A stretch of DNA of 64,000 nt, from positions 172,764 through 236,763 of the forward strand of contig JAEZTC010000006.1 of NCBI GenBank assembly GCA_023421675.1. The letters are read 5' to 3'. The notes under the pieces are model-generated. The model made no database searches. It was not told the DNA's origin and worked only from the letters and a program-made list of their open reading frames with translations. The stretch comes from Bacillota bacterium (GTDB lineage: Bacteria > Bacillota > Clostridia > Acetivibrionales > JANLFN01). Positions 36,187 through 43,773 of the stretch are shown piece by piece. A program made the translations under genes and the position numbers. Numbering within the stretch: position 1 is the stretch's first letter; each line of letters begins with the position of its first letter.

Positions 36187-36695
36187 ATATAGTCCTTATT
36201 GGAATGCCCAGCTCTGGAAAGACAACAGTAGGAAAACCTTTGGCAAGCAGGCTCGGTATGGGTTTTATAGATACTGATGCTGTAATCCGTGAAAAGGAAA
36301 ACAGGGAACTTAGTGCTATTGTTAACAAAGACGGGCTGCAGCATTTTTTACATATTCAAGAAGCAGCACTTATGGAAATACATAATGATAAATATGTAAT
36401 ATCAACTGGTGGAAGCGCCGTATATAGCGATAAAGCTATGAAGCATCTAAAGAAAAATAGTATTATTGTATATTTGAAAGTAAAGTACGAGGATATAGAA
36501 AATAGAATTACCGGCAAACGCAGATTTGCACGTAATAGTGAACAAACCTTGCTAGACTTATATAATGAAAGAACACCTTTATATGAGAAATATAAGGATT
36601 TGGCTATCGACTGTACAGAAAAAACTGCTGAGGAAATTACCGAGGAGATAGCTGTATTTTATGAAAAAACAGTTCTTGGAGGTCAACACATATGA
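36183..36695 (+). CDS. aroK: Shikimate kinase homologue with altered substrate-binding residues
   Basis: A 170-residue P-loop kinase of the shikimate kinase fold: Walker A GMPSSGKTT (residues 7-15), DTD with the shikimate-binding Asp near residue 34, and NERTPLYEK near 136 with the conserved Arg. Two hallmark positions differ: the FRxxE motif is FLHIQE (Leu56 instead of the shikimate-binding Arg), and the GGG motif is GGS (Ser78). The lid RPLL motif reads RRFA. It may use a different substrate or be a weak kinase. It overlaps aroA (ATGA) and the aroC-like gene (ATGATG). Confidence 0.8.
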   Translation: MNIVLIGMPSSGKTTVGKPLASRLGMGFIDTDAVIREKENRELSAIVNKDGLQHFLHIQEAALMEIHNDKYVISTGGSAVYSDKAMKHLKKNSIIVYLKVKYEDIENRITGKRRFARNSEQTLLDLYNERTPLYEKYKDLAIDCTEKTAEEITEEIAVFYEKTVLGGQHI

Positions 36696-37870
36696 TGGGA
36701 AACACCTTTGGAAGGCTTTTTAGGATAACTACCTGCGGCGAGTCATACGGCGGAGCCTTCAGGAAAAATCCAGACATCCCCAAAGAATTATATGGAGGAT
36801 TAATGGCAATTGTAGACGGTGTGCCGCCGGGACTAAAGATAACACCGGAACTTATTCAGTCTGAACTGGATAAAAGACGCCCCGGTCAGTCTGAACTGGA
36901 TACACCTAGGAAAGAAAAAGATAAAGTATATATTTTTTCGGGTGTAATGGAAAATGATGTTTCTACAGGTGCTCCGGTTGGGCTGATTATTCCCAATATT
37001 GATATTGACGATGAGCATGTAGAAAAGCACAGGTACTTTAAGGATTATATAAGGCCTGGGCAAGCAGGGTACACCTATTATAAGAAATACGGACAAAATG
37101 CAGATTTATATGGTGCAGGAAGAGCATCCGGCCGTGAAACGGCTGCAAGAGTTGCAGGAGGAGCTATAGCAAAGGCTGTTCTTGATAAAATGAATATTGA
37201 TGTAATTGCTTATGTTACTGAAATTCATGGTATCAAAGCGAAACCGGTGAGCTATGAAATCGCAAAAGCAAACTATCGTATAAATGCAGTGAATTGTCCT
37301 GATACCGAGGCTGCTGACCAAATGATTAACGAAGTCTTGAAAATTAAAGCTGAAGGGGATTCGTGCGGTGGAGTAGTTGAAATTGTTGCAAGAAATGTAC
37401 CTGCCGGATTGGGAGAGCCAGTTTTCGATAAATTGAGTGCTACTTTGGCTCATGGTTTGATGTCAATAGGCGCTGTAAAAGGTCTTGAATTTGGTTCGGG
37501 TTTTGAAAGTGCAGGTATGAAAGGTTCTGAATCAAATGATACGCCTGTTATAGATGAAGCAACCGGAAAAGTAGCATTTAAAACCAATAATGCCGGAGGA
37601 CTTCTTGGGGGGATTTCAACAGGCGAAGATATACGTATCAGAGTGGCTGTAAAACCTACGCCAACAATTACTGTTACACAATCAACTGTGGATACTGTAA
37701 ATTTAAAAAATACTGATATTTCTTTTAAAACAAGAAATGACCCTTGTATTTGCACCAGAATATATCCTGTATGCGAGGCGATGGTAAGGATAGCTTTACT
37801 TGACGCAATATTTGTATCCCACGGTTTTAATTTTTTAACACCTAAAGATTCCAAATGGGATAAACTATAA
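36692..37870 (+). CDS. aroC: Chorismate synthase homologue lacking both catalytic histidines
   Basis: A 392-residue protein of the chorismate synthase family: MGNTFGRLFRITT start, KRRPGQS, SGRETAARVAGGAIAKAVL, GGISTGEDIRIRVAVKPTPT and NDPCICTRIYPVCEAM are all recognisable. The family's catalytic FGESHG reads CGESYG (Tyr19), and RPGHAD reads RPGQAG (Gln124). The RGGGR segment is YGAGR. About 20 extra residues follow Tyr19. The fold is clear, but normal anti-elimination of EPSP is doubtful; a changed reaction or substrate is possible. It is the last gene of the aroA operon, followed by a terminator. Confidence 0.82.
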   Translation: MMGNTFGRLFRITTCGESYGGAFRKNPDIPKELYGGLMAIVDGVPPGLKITPELIQSELDKRRPGQSELDTPRKEKDKVYIFSGVMENDVSTGAPVGLIIPNIDIDDEHVEKHRYFKDYIRPGQAGYTYYKKYGQNADLYGAGRASGRETAARVAGGAIAKAVLDKMNIDVIAYVTEIHGIKAKPVSYEIAKANYRINAVNCPDTEAADQMINEVLKIKAEGDSCGGVVEIVARNVPAGLGEPVFDKLSATLAHGLMSIGAVKGLEFGSGFESAGMKGSESNDTPVIDEATGKVAFKTNNAGGLLGGISTGEDIRIRVAVKPTPTITVTQSTVDTVNLKNTDISFKTRNDPCICTRIYPVCEAMVRIALLDAIFVSHGFNFLTPKDSKWDKL

Positions 37871-37883
37871 TTAACTATAAAAA

Positions 37884-37918
37884 TAAAGCAAAGAATACCT
37901 TTGCTTTTATTTTTTTTG
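37884..37918 (+). terminator. Terminator of the aroA-aroK-aroC operon
   Basis: AAGCAAAG-aata-CTTTGCTT stem followed by a long T-run. Confidence 0.85.
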
Positions 37919-37943
37919 AAATTTTTGAAGGAATTTTAAGATA

Positions 37944-38064
37944 TATGTCAAATCATATATATATATTAATTAAAAATATGGAAAATTAAATTTGCAATTG
38001 TACTAACAGATTACACACATCTATGGTATTTGTCTTTTGTATCTCAATTAATCCTGTTGTCAAA
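37944..38064 (+). promoter_or_regulatory. Candidate 0A-box sites upstream of the Spo0A-like gene
   Basis: TATGTCAAA (37944-37952) and GTTGTCAAA (38056-38064) each match the 0A box TTTGTCRAA at 8 of 9 bases; TTTGTCTTT (38029-38037) matches 7 of 9. Three near-matches in 120 bases before a Spo0A-like gene suggest autoregulation. Confidence 0.45.
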
Positions 38065-38097
38065 TTGTTTTTCCTTTATTGTTAGGAGTGTAATTAA

Positions 38098-38901
38098 ATG
38101 TATAAATTGATTAATGTGCTGCTGGTAGATGACAATGCAGAGTTCATTGAATTTTTGCATAACATTTTAATCAATGAGAAGGACATAAAAATACAAGGTA
38201 TTGCTTATGACGGATATGAAGCTCTTCAAATGATAGATAAGTTGACACCTGATGTTGTTGTTCTTGATATGATTATGCCAAACCTTGATGGCGTTGGAGT
38301 TCTGGAAAAGCTTAATGAGAAGAAAGGAGTGAAAAAAACATCTGTTATTGTCCTTTCCGCAGTAGGAAATGATTCCTTAATACAAAAAACAATATCTCTC
38401 GGTGCTGAATATTATATGGTCAAGCCGATTAATGTTGATAGCCTGATCGCCAGGATAAGGCAGATTTATCATGAAAATTATGCATCCTTGTATGCTACAA
38501 AAAATGATTTTAGTAATATGAAGCTTATGGAAAATTCAGAATATGAAAATGATGTGGAATTCCAAATATCTAAGTTTCTTAAAAGTGTTGGAATACCTGC
38601 GCATATGACCGGCTATCAATATCTTAGGGAAGCGTTGCTGCAGGTGCTTTCTAGCAAGAGTAAAATGTTTAAATCAGTAACTAAAACTTTATATCCTGAA
38701 ATAGCAGATAAGTTCAGTACAAGTTCTCAAAAGGTGGAGCGTTCAATCCGAAATTCAATAGAAAGTGCATGGGCGCGTGGAAACCAGGATTTTATAGAGA
38801 AAATTTTTGGCCATAGCAGTAAAGGAAGGCCAACCAACTCGGAATTTATTGCTACAGCGGCAGAAAAAATTAGATTTGCAAGCAGTAAAAAAGTTGTTTA
38901 A
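38098..38901 (+). CDS. Spo0A-like sporulation response regulator
   Basis: A 267-residue protein with a receiver domain (VDDNAEF, phosphoacceptor in VVVLDMIMPNLDG, Lys in MVKPIN) and a Spo0A C-terminal DNA-binding domain (KSVGIPAHMTGYQYLREAL, VTKTLYPEIADKF, KVERSIRNSIESAW, GRPTNSEFIATAAEKIRF). The last part is close to Spo0A but shorter (FGHSSKGRPTNSEF) and lacks a typical spacer. The usual neighbour spoIVB is absent, so this may be a second Spo0A paralogue, not the master copy. AGGAG precedes ATG 38098. Confidence 0.82.
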   Translation: MYKLINVLLVDDNAEFIEFLHNILINEKDIKIQGIAYDGYEALQMIDKLTPDVVVLDMIMPNLDGVGVLEKLNEKKGVKKTSVIVLSAVGNDSLIQKTISLGAEYYMVKPINVDSLIARIRQIYHENYASLYATKNDFSNMKLMENSEYENDVEFQISKFLKSVGIPAHMTGYQYLREALLQVLSSKSKMFKSVTKTLYPEIADKFSTSSQKVERSIRNSIESAWARGNQDFIEKIFGHSSKGRPTNSEFIATAAEKIRFASSKKVV

Positions 38902-38908
38902 AAGCAAG

Positions 38909-38939
38909 TAAAAAAGCCCTCTTGTGAGGGCTTTTTTGA
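38909..38939 (+). terminator. Terminator between the Spo0A-like gene and hup
   Basis: AAAAAGCCCTC-ttgt-GAGGGCTTTTTT, a perfect 11-bp stem with A and T runs; it can act on both strands. Confidence 0.9.
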
Positions 38940-38948
38940 TGTTAATAA

Positions 38949-39227
38949 TTATTTCTTGTTTACTATGTCCTTCAAACCCTTACCAGCTTTGAATACTGGA
39001 GCGTTTGATGCTGGAATAGTGATTTCTTTCTTAGTCTGAGGATTTCTACCTTTTCTAGCAGCCCTTTTTCTAACTTCGAAAGTTCCGAAACCAACAAGAA
39101 CAACTTTGTCACCCTTCTTAAGAGTTTCCTCTACAGATGCAATTAAAGCATTGAGAGCGGCTTCGCTATTCTTCTTGTTCAGTCCTGATTTAGATGCGAT
39201 TGAGTTTACCAAATCTGTCTTATTCAT
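38949..39227 (-). CDS. hup: HU-family DNA-binding protein
   Basis: A 92-residue histone-like protein: MNKTDLVNSIASKSGLNKKNSEAALNA start and the beta-arm region GFGTFEVRKRAARKGRNPQTKKEITIPA, ending in AFKAGKxLKD-type residues (PVFKAGKGLKDIVNKK). It bends and compacts DNA as a dimer. ATG 39227 has AGGAGG 8 bases upstream; the ATG at 39233 is too close. It has its own consensus promoter and shares a terminator with the convergent Spo0A-like gene. Confidence 0.96.
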   Translation of the reverse strand: MNKTDLVNSIASKSGLNKKNSEAALNALIASVEETLKKGDKVVLVGFGTFEVRKRAARKGRNPQTKKEITIPASNAPVFKAGKGLKDIVNKK

Positions 39228-39260
39228 GTACATAACCTCCTAAATTTGGAATTCGACATT

Positions 39261-39289
39261 ATTTTATAATGAAAGTCGCACCAAGTCAA
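39261..39289 (-). promoter_or_regulatory. Predicted promoter of hup
   Basis: On the minus strand, TTGACT (39289-39284), 17-bp spacer, TAAAAT (39266-39261), about 35 bases before the hup start. Confidence 0.7.
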
Positions 39290-39422
39290 GCTTTTAGAAG
39301 TAAATTAGTCTTGAAGCACTATATTTTTAAGTATTTATAAGATTAAGGTTGATTTTACCGTAAAAAAAGTATATAATTATATACTTTTGTTTCCCAAGGG
39401 CACCTGAACACCTACAGCTATC

Positions 39423-39809
39423 TCATGTTTGAGGTATAATGCAAATTTTAACATCAGGCAAAATATTTTGTAATTCGTCGAAAAAATTGTTTTCATGTCG
39501 TGTTTCAGGAGATGCTCCCATTACAATAATTCCTATATGGTTTTTCTGAGCAAATTCAGCAATTGTATCTGCGATTGTATCTGATTTTATTACTGTCATA
39601 TTTGCCCCTGCTGTTTTTGATATTTTAAAAAGGTATTCTAAAGCTTCGCCTTCTTTGGCGTTATCGAGAAAATTCCAATCATTTTTTGCCACATGAAGAA
39701 CAAACAATTCACTTTCGGGGTCTGTCCTATACTCGTTGGAACTTAGAATTAGCCTTTCACATGTTTTTTGTTGTGTTACACAAACTAGGATGTTTTTTAA
39801 TGCTTTCAA
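39423..39809 (-). CDS. Universal stress protein-like (UspA domain)
   Basis: A 128-residue protein with a UspA-type fold: LKNILVCVTQQKTCERLILSS, ELFVLHVAK, then HIGIIVMGASPETRHENNFFDEL. The nucleotide-binding G-x2-G-x9-G(S/T) is not clearly complete, so it may not bind ATP. TTG 39809 is preferred because AGGGGAG lies about 10 bases upstream; other starts lack a site. It stands alone on the minus strand. Confidence 0.65.
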   Translation of the reverse strand: MKALKNILVCVTQQKTCERLILSSNEYRTDPESELFVLHVAKNDWNFLDNAKEGEALEYLFKISKTAGANMTVIKSDTIADTIAEFAQKNHIGIIVMGASPETRHENNFFDELQNILPDVKICIIPQT

Positions 39810-40033
39810 TATAATAAGTCTCCCCTTCCTGTAGGATGGTTTTTTTAAATAAACCATATGATTATTATACCAGATAATTGTTTAATAAGCCTAACAGCAG
39901 AGGAAATATTTATGTAATATTTACTTTAAGCTTACAGATACGAGGTTTTACGTATATTGCTTTTTAGTTTTAAGTATATTAAAATTCTAAATGTTACTGG
40001 TATTATAATCTAGCTAATAAAGACGGGGGATTT

Positions 40034-40876
40034 ATGAAAACCATACATATTGAAGAAGTCATTAATTCAGTAGAAAAGCTTTGTATAGAAGCAAATTACT
40101 ATCTTAATGAGGATATTCTTAATGCTTTGAAGAATGGAAACGCTATTGAGGAGTCTCAAATAGGAAAAAACATACTTTCAAGCCTTATTAATAATGCTGC
40201 AATTGCGAGAGAAAAGCAAAAGGCTATATGTCAGGACACCGGAATGGCTGTAATATTTGTTTCCATAGGCCAGGATGTTCATATAGAGGGAGGAAGCCTC
40301 ACAGAAGCAATAAACGAAGGTGTAAGGCGTGGGTATAAAAAAGGATACCTTAGAGCATCAATAGTAGCAGATCCGATAAATAGGGTAAATACAGGAGATA
40401 ATACACCTGCTGTAATACATTATGACATTGCTGAAGGTGACAAGCTTAAGGTTACAATTGCACCTAAGGGCTTTGGCAGCGAAAATATGAGCAGGTTAAA
40501 GATGCTGAAGCCATCAGATGGAATTGAAGGGGTTAAAAATTTTATTGTAGAGACTGTAGATATAGCTGGTCCTAACCCTTGCCCGCCAATTGTTGTTGGG
40601 GTAGGAATAGGCGGCAACATGGAAAAATCAGCTTTACTTGCTAAAAAGGCGCTTTTAAGGCCTGTCAACATCAGAAACACCACTGAATATGTAAAAAACT
40701 TGGAAATAGAGATGCTTGAGAAAATAAACAATCTTGGTATCGGGCCGTCCGGGTTGGGGGGAAGGGTGACTGCCCTCGCTGTTAACATAGAGGTATTCCC
40801 GACTCATATAGCAGGATTGCCCGTATCGGTTAATATTAACTGTCATGCTACCAGGCACGCTGAAGTAGAACTATAG
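40034..40876 (+). CDS. fumA: Fumarate hydratase class I, alpha subunit
   Basis: A 280-residue catalytic subunit of the oxygen-sensitive two-subunit [4Fe-4S] fumarase, which interconverts fumarate and malate. Cluster cysteines are in AICQDTGMAVIF, GPNPCPPIVVGVG and NINCHATRHAEVEL, the three family positions. The beta subunit gene follows after 28 bases. A tartrate dehydratase cannot be fully excluded, but fumarase is the usual assignment in clostridia. Confidence 0.9.
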   Translation: MKTIHIEEVINSVEKLCIEANYYLNEDILNALKNGNAIEESQIGKNILSSLINNAAIAREKQKAICQDTGMAVIFVSIGQDVHIEGGSLTEAINEGVRRGYKKGYLRASIVADPINRVNTGDNTPAVIHYDIAEGDKLKVTIAPKGFGSENMSRLKMLKPSDGIEGVKNFIVETVDIAGPNPCPPIVVGVGIGGNMEKSALLAKKALLRPVNIRNTTEYVKNLEIEMLEKINNLGIGPSGLGGRVTALAVNIEVFPTHIAGLPVSVNINCHATRHAEVEL

Positions 40877-40904
40877 TTTCAAATTATCTTATAGGGGGAA
40901 ACAA

Positions 40905-41453
40905 ATGTTATACGAAATATCAGCTCCTTTTTCAAAAGAATTGTTATCCACACTTAAAGCAGGGGATACTGTAAAAATAAACGGTACCATTTATACAGCG
41001 CGTGACGCTGCACATAAAAAGATGATAGAAATGATTCAAAATGGTACACCACTTCCCTTCGATGTAAACGGACAGGCTATTTATTATGTCGGTCCATGTC
41101 CGGCCAGGGAAGGAGAAATAATTGGATCTGCAGGGCCTACTACCAGCAGCAGAATGGATGCATATGCTCCGAAGCTGATTGAACTGGGGCTTTCTATTAT
41201 GATTGGCAAAGGCTTAAGAAATAGCGGTGTAATAGATGCTATGAAGCAATATACTGCAGTATACCTTGGAGCAATCGGGGGAGCCGGAGCACTTATATCA
41301 GACTGTATAACCAGTCAGGAGATTATTGCCTTTCCTGAACTTGGGGCAGAGGCTTTAAGAAAGCTTACGGTTAAGGATTTTGAAACTGTTGTTATTATTG
41401 ATAGCTATGGGAATAATTTATATGAAGAAGGAAGAAAAAAATTCGCTAAGTAG
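40905..41453 (+). CDS. fumB: Fumarate hydratase class I, beta subunit
   Basis: A 182-residue subunit of the two-component class I fumarase, with AGDTVKINGTIYTARDAAHKKM (about residues 20-41), YVGPCPARxGxxIGSAGPTTSSRMD and LGAIGGAGALISDCI typical of the C-terminal half of class I fumarases. It pairs with the alpha subunit upstream. AGGGGG precedes ATG 40905. Confidence 0.92.
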   Translation: MLYEISAPFSKELLSTLKAGDTVKINGTIYTARDAAHKKMIEMIQNGTPLPFDVNGQAIYYVGPCPAREGEIIGSAGPTTSSRMDAYAPKLIELGLSIMIGKGLRNSGVIDAMKQYTAVYLGAIGGAGALISDCITSQEIIAFPELGAEALRKLTVKDFETVVIIDSYGNNLYEEGRKKFAK

Positions 41454-41612
41454 CTGTAAAGTTTTATTTTTGCAAATTCAATATATATAAAAATACAATT
41501 ATGTTGTATAATAATTATGTTTGAGATTTATTTTGGTCTTATAGTATTAAGCAACAGGCTTTTTACTTATAAACATTAAATAAACTACACTATAATAAAT
41601 GGAGGTACACTT

Positions 41613-41822
41613 ATGCAAAAGGTTACACCGGATATGATTATAGCCGATATCATCCAAATCGACAGAGGAACTATTCCGATATTAATGAATGCCGGCATGC
41701 ATTGCCTCGGATGTCCATCAGCTTCAGGAGAAAGTCTTGAAGATGCATGTGCAGTACATGGAATAGATGCTAATAAATTAGTTGAAGACCTTAACGGCTA
41801 CTTGGAATCAATTAATAAGTAA
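41613..41822 (+). CDS. DUF1858 small redox-disulfide domain protein
   Basis: A 69-residue protein matching DUF1858 (hybrid-cluster-associated disulfide domain): VTPDMIIADIIQID...NAGMHCLGCPSASGESLEDACAVHGID, with CxxC at about residues 29-32 able to form a redox disulfide. GGAGG lies upstream of ATG 41613. It is monocistronic and ends at a strong terminator. Such proteins are common in anaerobes; the substrate is unknown. Confidence 0.85.
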   Translation: MQKVTPDMIIADIIQIDRGTIPILMNAGMHCLGCPSASGESLEDACAVHGIDANKLVEDLNGYLESINK

Positions 41823-41849
41823 TATTGAATTTTATTTTATAAACTATTA

Positions 41850-41881
41850 AAAGGGGGCAAAGATGCCCCCTTGATTTTTGA
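41850..41881 (+). terminator. Terminator after the DUF1858 gene
   Basis: AAGGGGGC-aaagat-GCCCCCTT stem followed by GATTTTTG. Confidence 0.85.
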
Positions 41882-41926
41882 TAATGTATTAATTATCTAT
41901 TGGAGTATATTTTTTTTGACTGATTG

Positions 41927-41970
41927 AAATTCGAACATTTATTAACATTTTGTAAAAAATATTCGGAAAA
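41927..41970 (+). promoter_or_regulatory. Inverted PurBox pair upstream of purA (predicted PurR site)
   Basis: AAATTCGAACATT at 41927-41939 matches the Bacillus PurBox AWWWCCGAACWWT at 12 of 13 positions. The reverse complement of 41958-41970 (TTTTCCGAATATT) matches at 11 of 13. The boxes are inverted and 18 bp apart, close to the 16-17 bp of known PurR operators, and lie about 100 bases before purA. Confidence 0.55.
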
Positions 41971-42068
41971 GATTGCTTTAATGCATGTCTGTCTGGTATT
42001 ATATTGTTGTTGTCTTTAATTTAGAACAATAAATTGCAAGCTATTTTATAAACGGGAGGACTGGTAGT

Positions 42069-43352
42069 ATGGCGGTTAGAGTGGTATTGGGAACTCAATG
42101 GGGTGATGAAGGTAAAGGTAAATATATAGATATGCTTGCCGGAAATTCAGATGTAGTTGCAAGGTTTTCAGGTGGCAATAATGCAGGACATACTATTGTA
42201 GCCAATGGAGTTAAATATGCTCTTCACTTGATACCTTCAGGAATCCTGCATAAAGGTAAGACTTGTATAATCGGAAATGGTGTTGTTATAGATCCTGCAG
42301 TTTTGTTACAGGAAATAGATGAGTTGAATGAAAAGGGAATAGATACTGATGGACTTCTTATCAGTGACAGAGCGCATGTGATAATGCCTTATCATAAGGT
42401 ACTTGATGAGCTGCAGGAAAATTTCAGAGGCAGCAATAGTATAGGAACTACAAAAAGAGGTATCGGTCCGGCTTATATGGATAAGACCGAGAGAAGCGGC
42501 ATAAGGATGTGTGACCTTATTGATGAGAAGAATTTTTATGATAGAGTTAAAAACAGCCTCGAGGTTAAAAACCTTATAATAGAAAAGGTATATGGAGGCA
42601 AGGGCTTTAAGCTTGAAGATATTATTGAAGAATACCTTGGATATGCAAAGCGTCTTAAAAAATATGTAACTGATACAAGCGTTGTACTCTTTAAAGCCAT
42701 AGAAGAGGGCAAAAATGTTCTCTTTGAAGGTGCGCAGGCTACTTTCCTGGACCTTGATTTCGGAACATATCCATACGTTACTTCCTCCAATCCCACAGGG
42801 GGCGGAATTTGTACCGGTTCAGGAATTGGACCAAAGTATATTGATGAGGTTTACGGAGTACTTAAAGCATATACATCAAGAGTTGGAGAAGGACCTTTCC
42901 CGACTGAACAAAAAAATGAAATTGGTGATACAATAAGAGAACTTGGCTGGGAATATGGTACAACAACAGGAAGGCCAAGAAGGTGTGGCTGGCTTGATGC
43001 TGTAATGATTAAGTATGCTTCAAGAATAAACGGGCTAACTGCACTTGCTATAAATCATGTTGATACTATAGGTAAGCTTGATAAGATTAAGCTTTGTACA
43101 GCATACAACAAAGACGGCGAAATAATAGACTACTTCCCGTCAAGCCTTGATGAGCTTGAAAAATGTATTCCAGTTTATGAAGAATTCGAAGGATGGACAG
43201 AGGATATATCCGGAGCAAAGTCATATGATGAACTCCCGCGTAATGCGAAGCTTTATCTGACAAGAATTGAAGAACTCACCGGTGTTAAAATAAAGCTGAT
43301 AGGAGTAGGTAAAGACAGAGAACAGACAATAATCGTAGGAGATAAGCTTTAA
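42069..43352 (+). CDS. purA: Adenylosuccinate synthetase
   Basis: A 427-residue enzyme that joins IMP and aspartate using GTP, the first step from IMP to AMP. Signature GTQWGDEGKGK (about 8-18) holds the catalytic Asp, with GGNNAGHT (about 40-47), TTKRGIGPAY, FEGAQATFLDLDFGTYPYVTSSN and TTTGRPRRCGWLD all intact. GGGAGG lies upstream of ATG 42069. It is monocistronic, possibly under PurR through the inverted PurBoxes. Confidence 0.97.
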   Translation: MAVRVVLGTQWGDEGKGKYIDMLAGNSDVVARFSGGNNAGHTIVANGVKYALHLIPSGILHKGKTCIIGNGVVIDPAVLLQEIDELNEKGIDTDGLLISDRAHVIMPYHKVLDELQENFRGSNSIGTTKRGIGPAYMDKTERSGIRMCDLIDEKNFYDRVKNSLEVKNLIIEKVYGGKGFKLEDIIEEYLGYAKRLKKYVTDTSVVLFKAIEEGKNVLFEGAQATFLDLDFGTYPYVTSSNPTGGGICTGSGIGPKYIDEVYGVLKAYTSRVGEGPFPTEQKNEIGDTIRELGWEYGTTTGRPRRCGWLDAVMIKYASRINGLTALAINHVDTIGKLDKIKLCTAYNKDGEIIDYFPSSLDELEKCIPVYEEFEGWTEDISGAKSYDELPRNAKLYLTRIEELTGVKIKLIGVGKDREQTIIVGDKL

Positions 43353-43367
43353 TCCATATAAAAAACC

Positions 43368-43397
43368 TTGACATTAATATGGTTTATGTTGTAGTAT
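43368..43397 (+). promoter_or_regulatory. Predicted promoter of tRNA-Lys
   Basis: TTGACA (43368-43373), 18-bp spacer, TAGTAT (43392-43397), about 50 bases before the tRNA. Confidence 0.65.
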
Positions 43398-43447
43398 ATA
43401 TATCTGTGCGGCGGAGGTAACATAAAAAGTTTCCTAAGCCGCTATAT

Positions 43448-43523
43448 GGACCATTAGCTCAGTCGGCAGAGCACTTGACTTTTAATCAAGGTGTCCCGCG
43501 TTCGAGTCGCGGATGGTTCACCA
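43448..43523 (+). tRNA. tRNA-Lys (TTT)
   Basis: 76 bases, acceptor GGACCAT / ATGGTTC, anticodon loop CTTTTAA (TTT) in stem CTTGA / TCAAG, T-loop TTCGAGT, CCA encoded. A terminator follows at once. Confidence 0.97.
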
Positions 43524-43561
43524 AAACACCTGTAACCAAAACGGTTACAGGTGTTTTTTAT
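43524..43561 (+). terminator. Terminator of tRNA-Lys
   Basis: AAACACCTGTAACC / GGTTACAGGTGTTT perfect 14-bp stem, loop AAAAC, then a T-run. Confidence 0.92.
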
Positions 43562-43579
43562 AAATTAATCTATTTCATC

Positions 43580-43759
43580 TCAAATATGAAATATTTCTGA
43601 TACTGAGTGTATAATAAGATAAATTCCAAGTACCCTTAATGGGGTTCTTTGCAGCCTACCATCTTTTTTAAATATTATTATTACAAGCTTCCCTATAAAA
43701 ATATTAATTGCTATTCCTATAATTAATAGAAATATATTAAAAATTAGCGGTGTATCCAT
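43580..43759 (-). CDS. Small two-helix membrane protein (59 residues), unknown
   Basis: A short frame read on the minus strand from ATG 43759 to TGA 43580. GGAGGAG lies 8 bases before the start, a strong ribosome site. The product has a membrane helix at about residues 4-30 (LIFNIFLLIIGIAINIFIG) and a second hydrophobic segment (RVLGIYLIIHSVSEIF), joined by a basic turn. It begins 14 bases after the stop of the LnrN-like permease and so is the last gene of that exporter operon. It may be an accessory subunit; no family is recognised. Confidence 0.68.
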   Translation of the reverse strand: MDTPLIFNIFLLIIGIAINIFIGKLVIIIFKKDGRLQRTPLRVLGIYLIIHSVSEIFHI

Positions 43760-43773
43760 TATGATATCTCCTC

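Noticed and set aside
41823..42068. Purine riboswitch before purA
   Set aside because: The conserved aptamer core sequences are not visible; inverted PurBoxes explain the structured part better.
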